Source: Marinicauda algicola
GTDB taxonomy: Bacteria; Pseudomonadota; Alphaproteobacteria; Caulobacterales; Maricaulaceae
DNA: 64,000 nt
Assembly (NCBI RefSeq): GCF_017161425.1
Contig: NZ_CP071057.1
Coordinates: 1,364,001-1,428,000, forward strand
Direction: 5' to 3'
Shown here piece after piece: positions 62,714 through 64,000 of the stretch. The notes beneath the pieces are model-generated. The model was not told where the DNA came from and ran no database searches. It saw only the letters and a list, made by a program, of their open reading frames with translations. Each line of letters opens with the position of its first letter. Position 1 is the stretch's first letter. Position numbers and translations under genes: made by a program.

Positions 62714-64000
62714 CGGCCCGCCTCCCCGCCCGGTGCCGCCTCGGCGACGGTGGCGCTACCGTTGATCGCCGCTTCGGCGGCGGCGCTGGAGAGATCGACC
62801 ATGAAGCTCGCGTCGATTCCGAAATAGATGTTGGCGAAGACGAGGATCCAGAGCGGGACGAGGATCATGAGCGGCACCGCGCGGATGCGCTCGCGCCCCG
62901 CCGGCGCGGGCTGGACCCACATCACGACGAGGATGCGGTAGACGTAGAACACCGCCAGCACCGAGGAGACCACGATGGCGGCGACCGCCCACCACCAGCC
63001 CGAGGCGAGCGCGGCCTGGATGAGGTAGAATTTCGAGATGAAGCCGACGGTGAACGGCACGCCGACCAGGCTCAGCGCCCCGATCGTGAAGGCCGCCGCG
63101 ACGCCGGGCATGGCCTGGCCCAGTCCCCTGAAGTCGGCGATGCGCCGCACGCCGTAGGAATAGGCGAAGGCGCCCAGCGCGATGAAGAGCGCGCCCTTCA
63201 TCAGCGCGTGATTGAGCAGGTGCAGCACACCGGCGCTGACGCCCAGCGCGGTGCCGATGCCGAGGCCCAGCATCATGTAGCCGACTTGGGCGACCGAGGA
63301 ATAGGCGAGCAGCCGGCGCGCATCGACCTGGAAGATGGCCTGCGCGCTCGCCAGGATCATGCCGAGGATGGCCAGGGGGGTGACGACCCAGAGAAGGCTC
63401 ATCTCGACGAAGGCCGAGCCCGGATAGAACACGTCGAACAGGAAGCGGATGATGACGTAGAAGGCGACCTTGGTGGCCGTCGTCGCCAGGAAGACCGTCA
63501 CGAAGTTCGGCGCGAAGGCATAGGCGTTCGGCAGCCACAGATGCAGCGGGAAGAGCGCGGCCTTCAGGCCGATGCCCACGAGGATGAAGGCGAACGCCAC
63601 CTCGATCACGCGGTTGCCGGGCATGTCCACCACGATGCGCGCGATGTCGGCCATGTTCAGCGTGCCGGTCGCCATGTAGAGGAAGCCGACGCCGATGACG
63701 AAGAAGGTCGCCCCGATCGTGCCCATCACGAGATAGTTGAACGAGGCCGTCAGCGCGCGCCGGTCGTTCTGATGTCCCATCGCCACGATGGCGTAGGTGC
63801 CGAGCGAGGAGATCTCCAGGAAGACGAAGAGGTTGAATGCGTCCCCGGTGAGCGCGACCCCGTTCAGGCCGGAGAAGCAGACCAGGAAGGCGGCGTAGAA
63901 CAGGCCGCGCTTGTCGGCAGAGATCTCGTCGGCGACGCTCGGCAGGGCGAACACGGTCGCCAGCACGCCCATCGCGCCGATCAGCAGCACGATCGCGCTG
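62710..64000 (-). CDS. Mrp/Mnh-type antiporter subunit D-like protein (5' end outside window)
   Basis: The frame is open to the right edge, so only the C-terminal ~430 residues are present. It has the same antiporter core: FNLFVFLEISSLGTYAIVA with membrane Glu, IGLKAALFPLHLWLPNAYA, and VDARRLLAYSSVAQVGYMM. It is a third paralogue of the two downstream subunits. Such sets occur in Mrp-type and formate-hydrogenlyase-like complexes. The upstream genes (mrpB/C/E-G type subunits) would be expected just outside the window. Confidence 0.85.
   Translation of the reverse strand, partial: SAIVLLIGAMGVLATVFALPSVADEISADKRGLFYAAFLVCFSGLNGVALTGDAFNLFVFLEISSLGTYAIVAMGHQNDRRALTASFNYLVMGTIGATFFVIGVGFLYMATGTLNMADIARIVVDMPGNRVIEVAFAFILVGIGLKAALFPLHLWLPNAYAFAPNFVTVFLATTATKVAFYVIIRFLFDVFYPGSAFVEMSLLWVVTPLAILGMILASAQAIFQVDARRLLAYSSVAQVGYMMLGLGIGTALGVSAGVLHLLNHALMKGALFIALGAFAYSYGVRRIADFRGLGQAMPGVAAAFTIGALSLVGVPFTVGFISKFYLIQAALASGWWWAVAAIVVSSVLAVFYVYRILVVMWVQPAPAGRERIRAVPLMILVPLWILVFANIYFGIDASFMVDLSSAAAEAAINGSATVAEAAPGGEAGR

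Overview
The window is a gene-dense, GC-rich chromosomal segment from an alphaproteobacterium. Several features support this: the SurE-Pcm-SerS and SecDF-YajC order, the small PurL with separate PurS and PurQ, a GTTC-N7-GTTC LexA box between ssb and uvrA, the F1-ATPase inhibitor-like DUF1476 protein, and DUF1491, DUF5330 and DUF6456 proteins. A DivJ/PleC-like histidine kinase, DUF6491-like lipoproteins and several CtrA-like TTAA-N7-TTAA near-matches point towards the stalked or dimorphic marine group (Maricaulales/Hyphomonadaceae). That placement is inference from gene content, not from a marker alignment. I found no rRNA, tRNA, CRISPR array, insertion sequence, prophage or integrase.

Layout. 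1-4.1 kb: the end of an MgtC-like protein, a translationally coupled L,D-transpeptidase and MepK-like M15 peptidase, a DCC-family protein and the ATPase zeta/inhibitor protein. 4.2-8.3 kb: a copper or metal cluster (DUF411 protein, YraQ/ArsP-type permease, CopA ATPase) with two copies of an ATACCC-N5-GGGTAT operator. 8.5-12.5 kb: purC-purS-purQ-purL. 12.5-14.1 kb: a small TPR protein and a class D beta-lactamase-like protein. 14.1-17.7 kb: divergent ssb/uvrA. 17.7-23.6 kb: ExoD, CPBP protease, two multi-pass membrane proteins, two secreted proteins. 23.7-28.1 kb: trmFO, phytoene-synthase-like protein, sodB, lipoprotein serine hydrolase.

28-36.4 kb (minus strand): serS-surE-pcm, two paralogous lipoproteins, a degenerate LysM/LytM protein, yajC-secD-secF and an Mth938-domain protein. 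This part covers protein repair, division-related wall control and Sec export. 36.6-42.5 kb: nitroreductase, erpA, then dgt-SPOR-nagZ-scpA-scpB (nucleotide pool, wall recycling, chromosome condensation). The usual argS and tatABC neighbours are absent. 42.5-50.5 kb: lipoprotein hydrolase, prmA, an arsR-arsI pair, DUF2267 protein, aminopeptidase P, a second tandem lipoprotein pair and three small proteins.

50.5-59.1 kb: a BcsB-like membrane-anchored protein with an unknown partner, a DivJ-like kinase divergent from an unknown exported protein, DUF5330 and sufE, another secreted protein, and a stand-alone DnaA-domain-IV-like protein coupled to a DUF6456 protein. 59.2-64 kb: a tightly overlapping Mrp/Mnh-type operon with three antiporter-like membrane subunits and a 98-residue membrane protein, running off the right edge. 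No single region is a clear new defence or mobile system. The least explained parts are the BcsB-like pair, the DnaA-IV/DUF6456 pair, the duplicated lipoproteins and the multi-antiporter operon.
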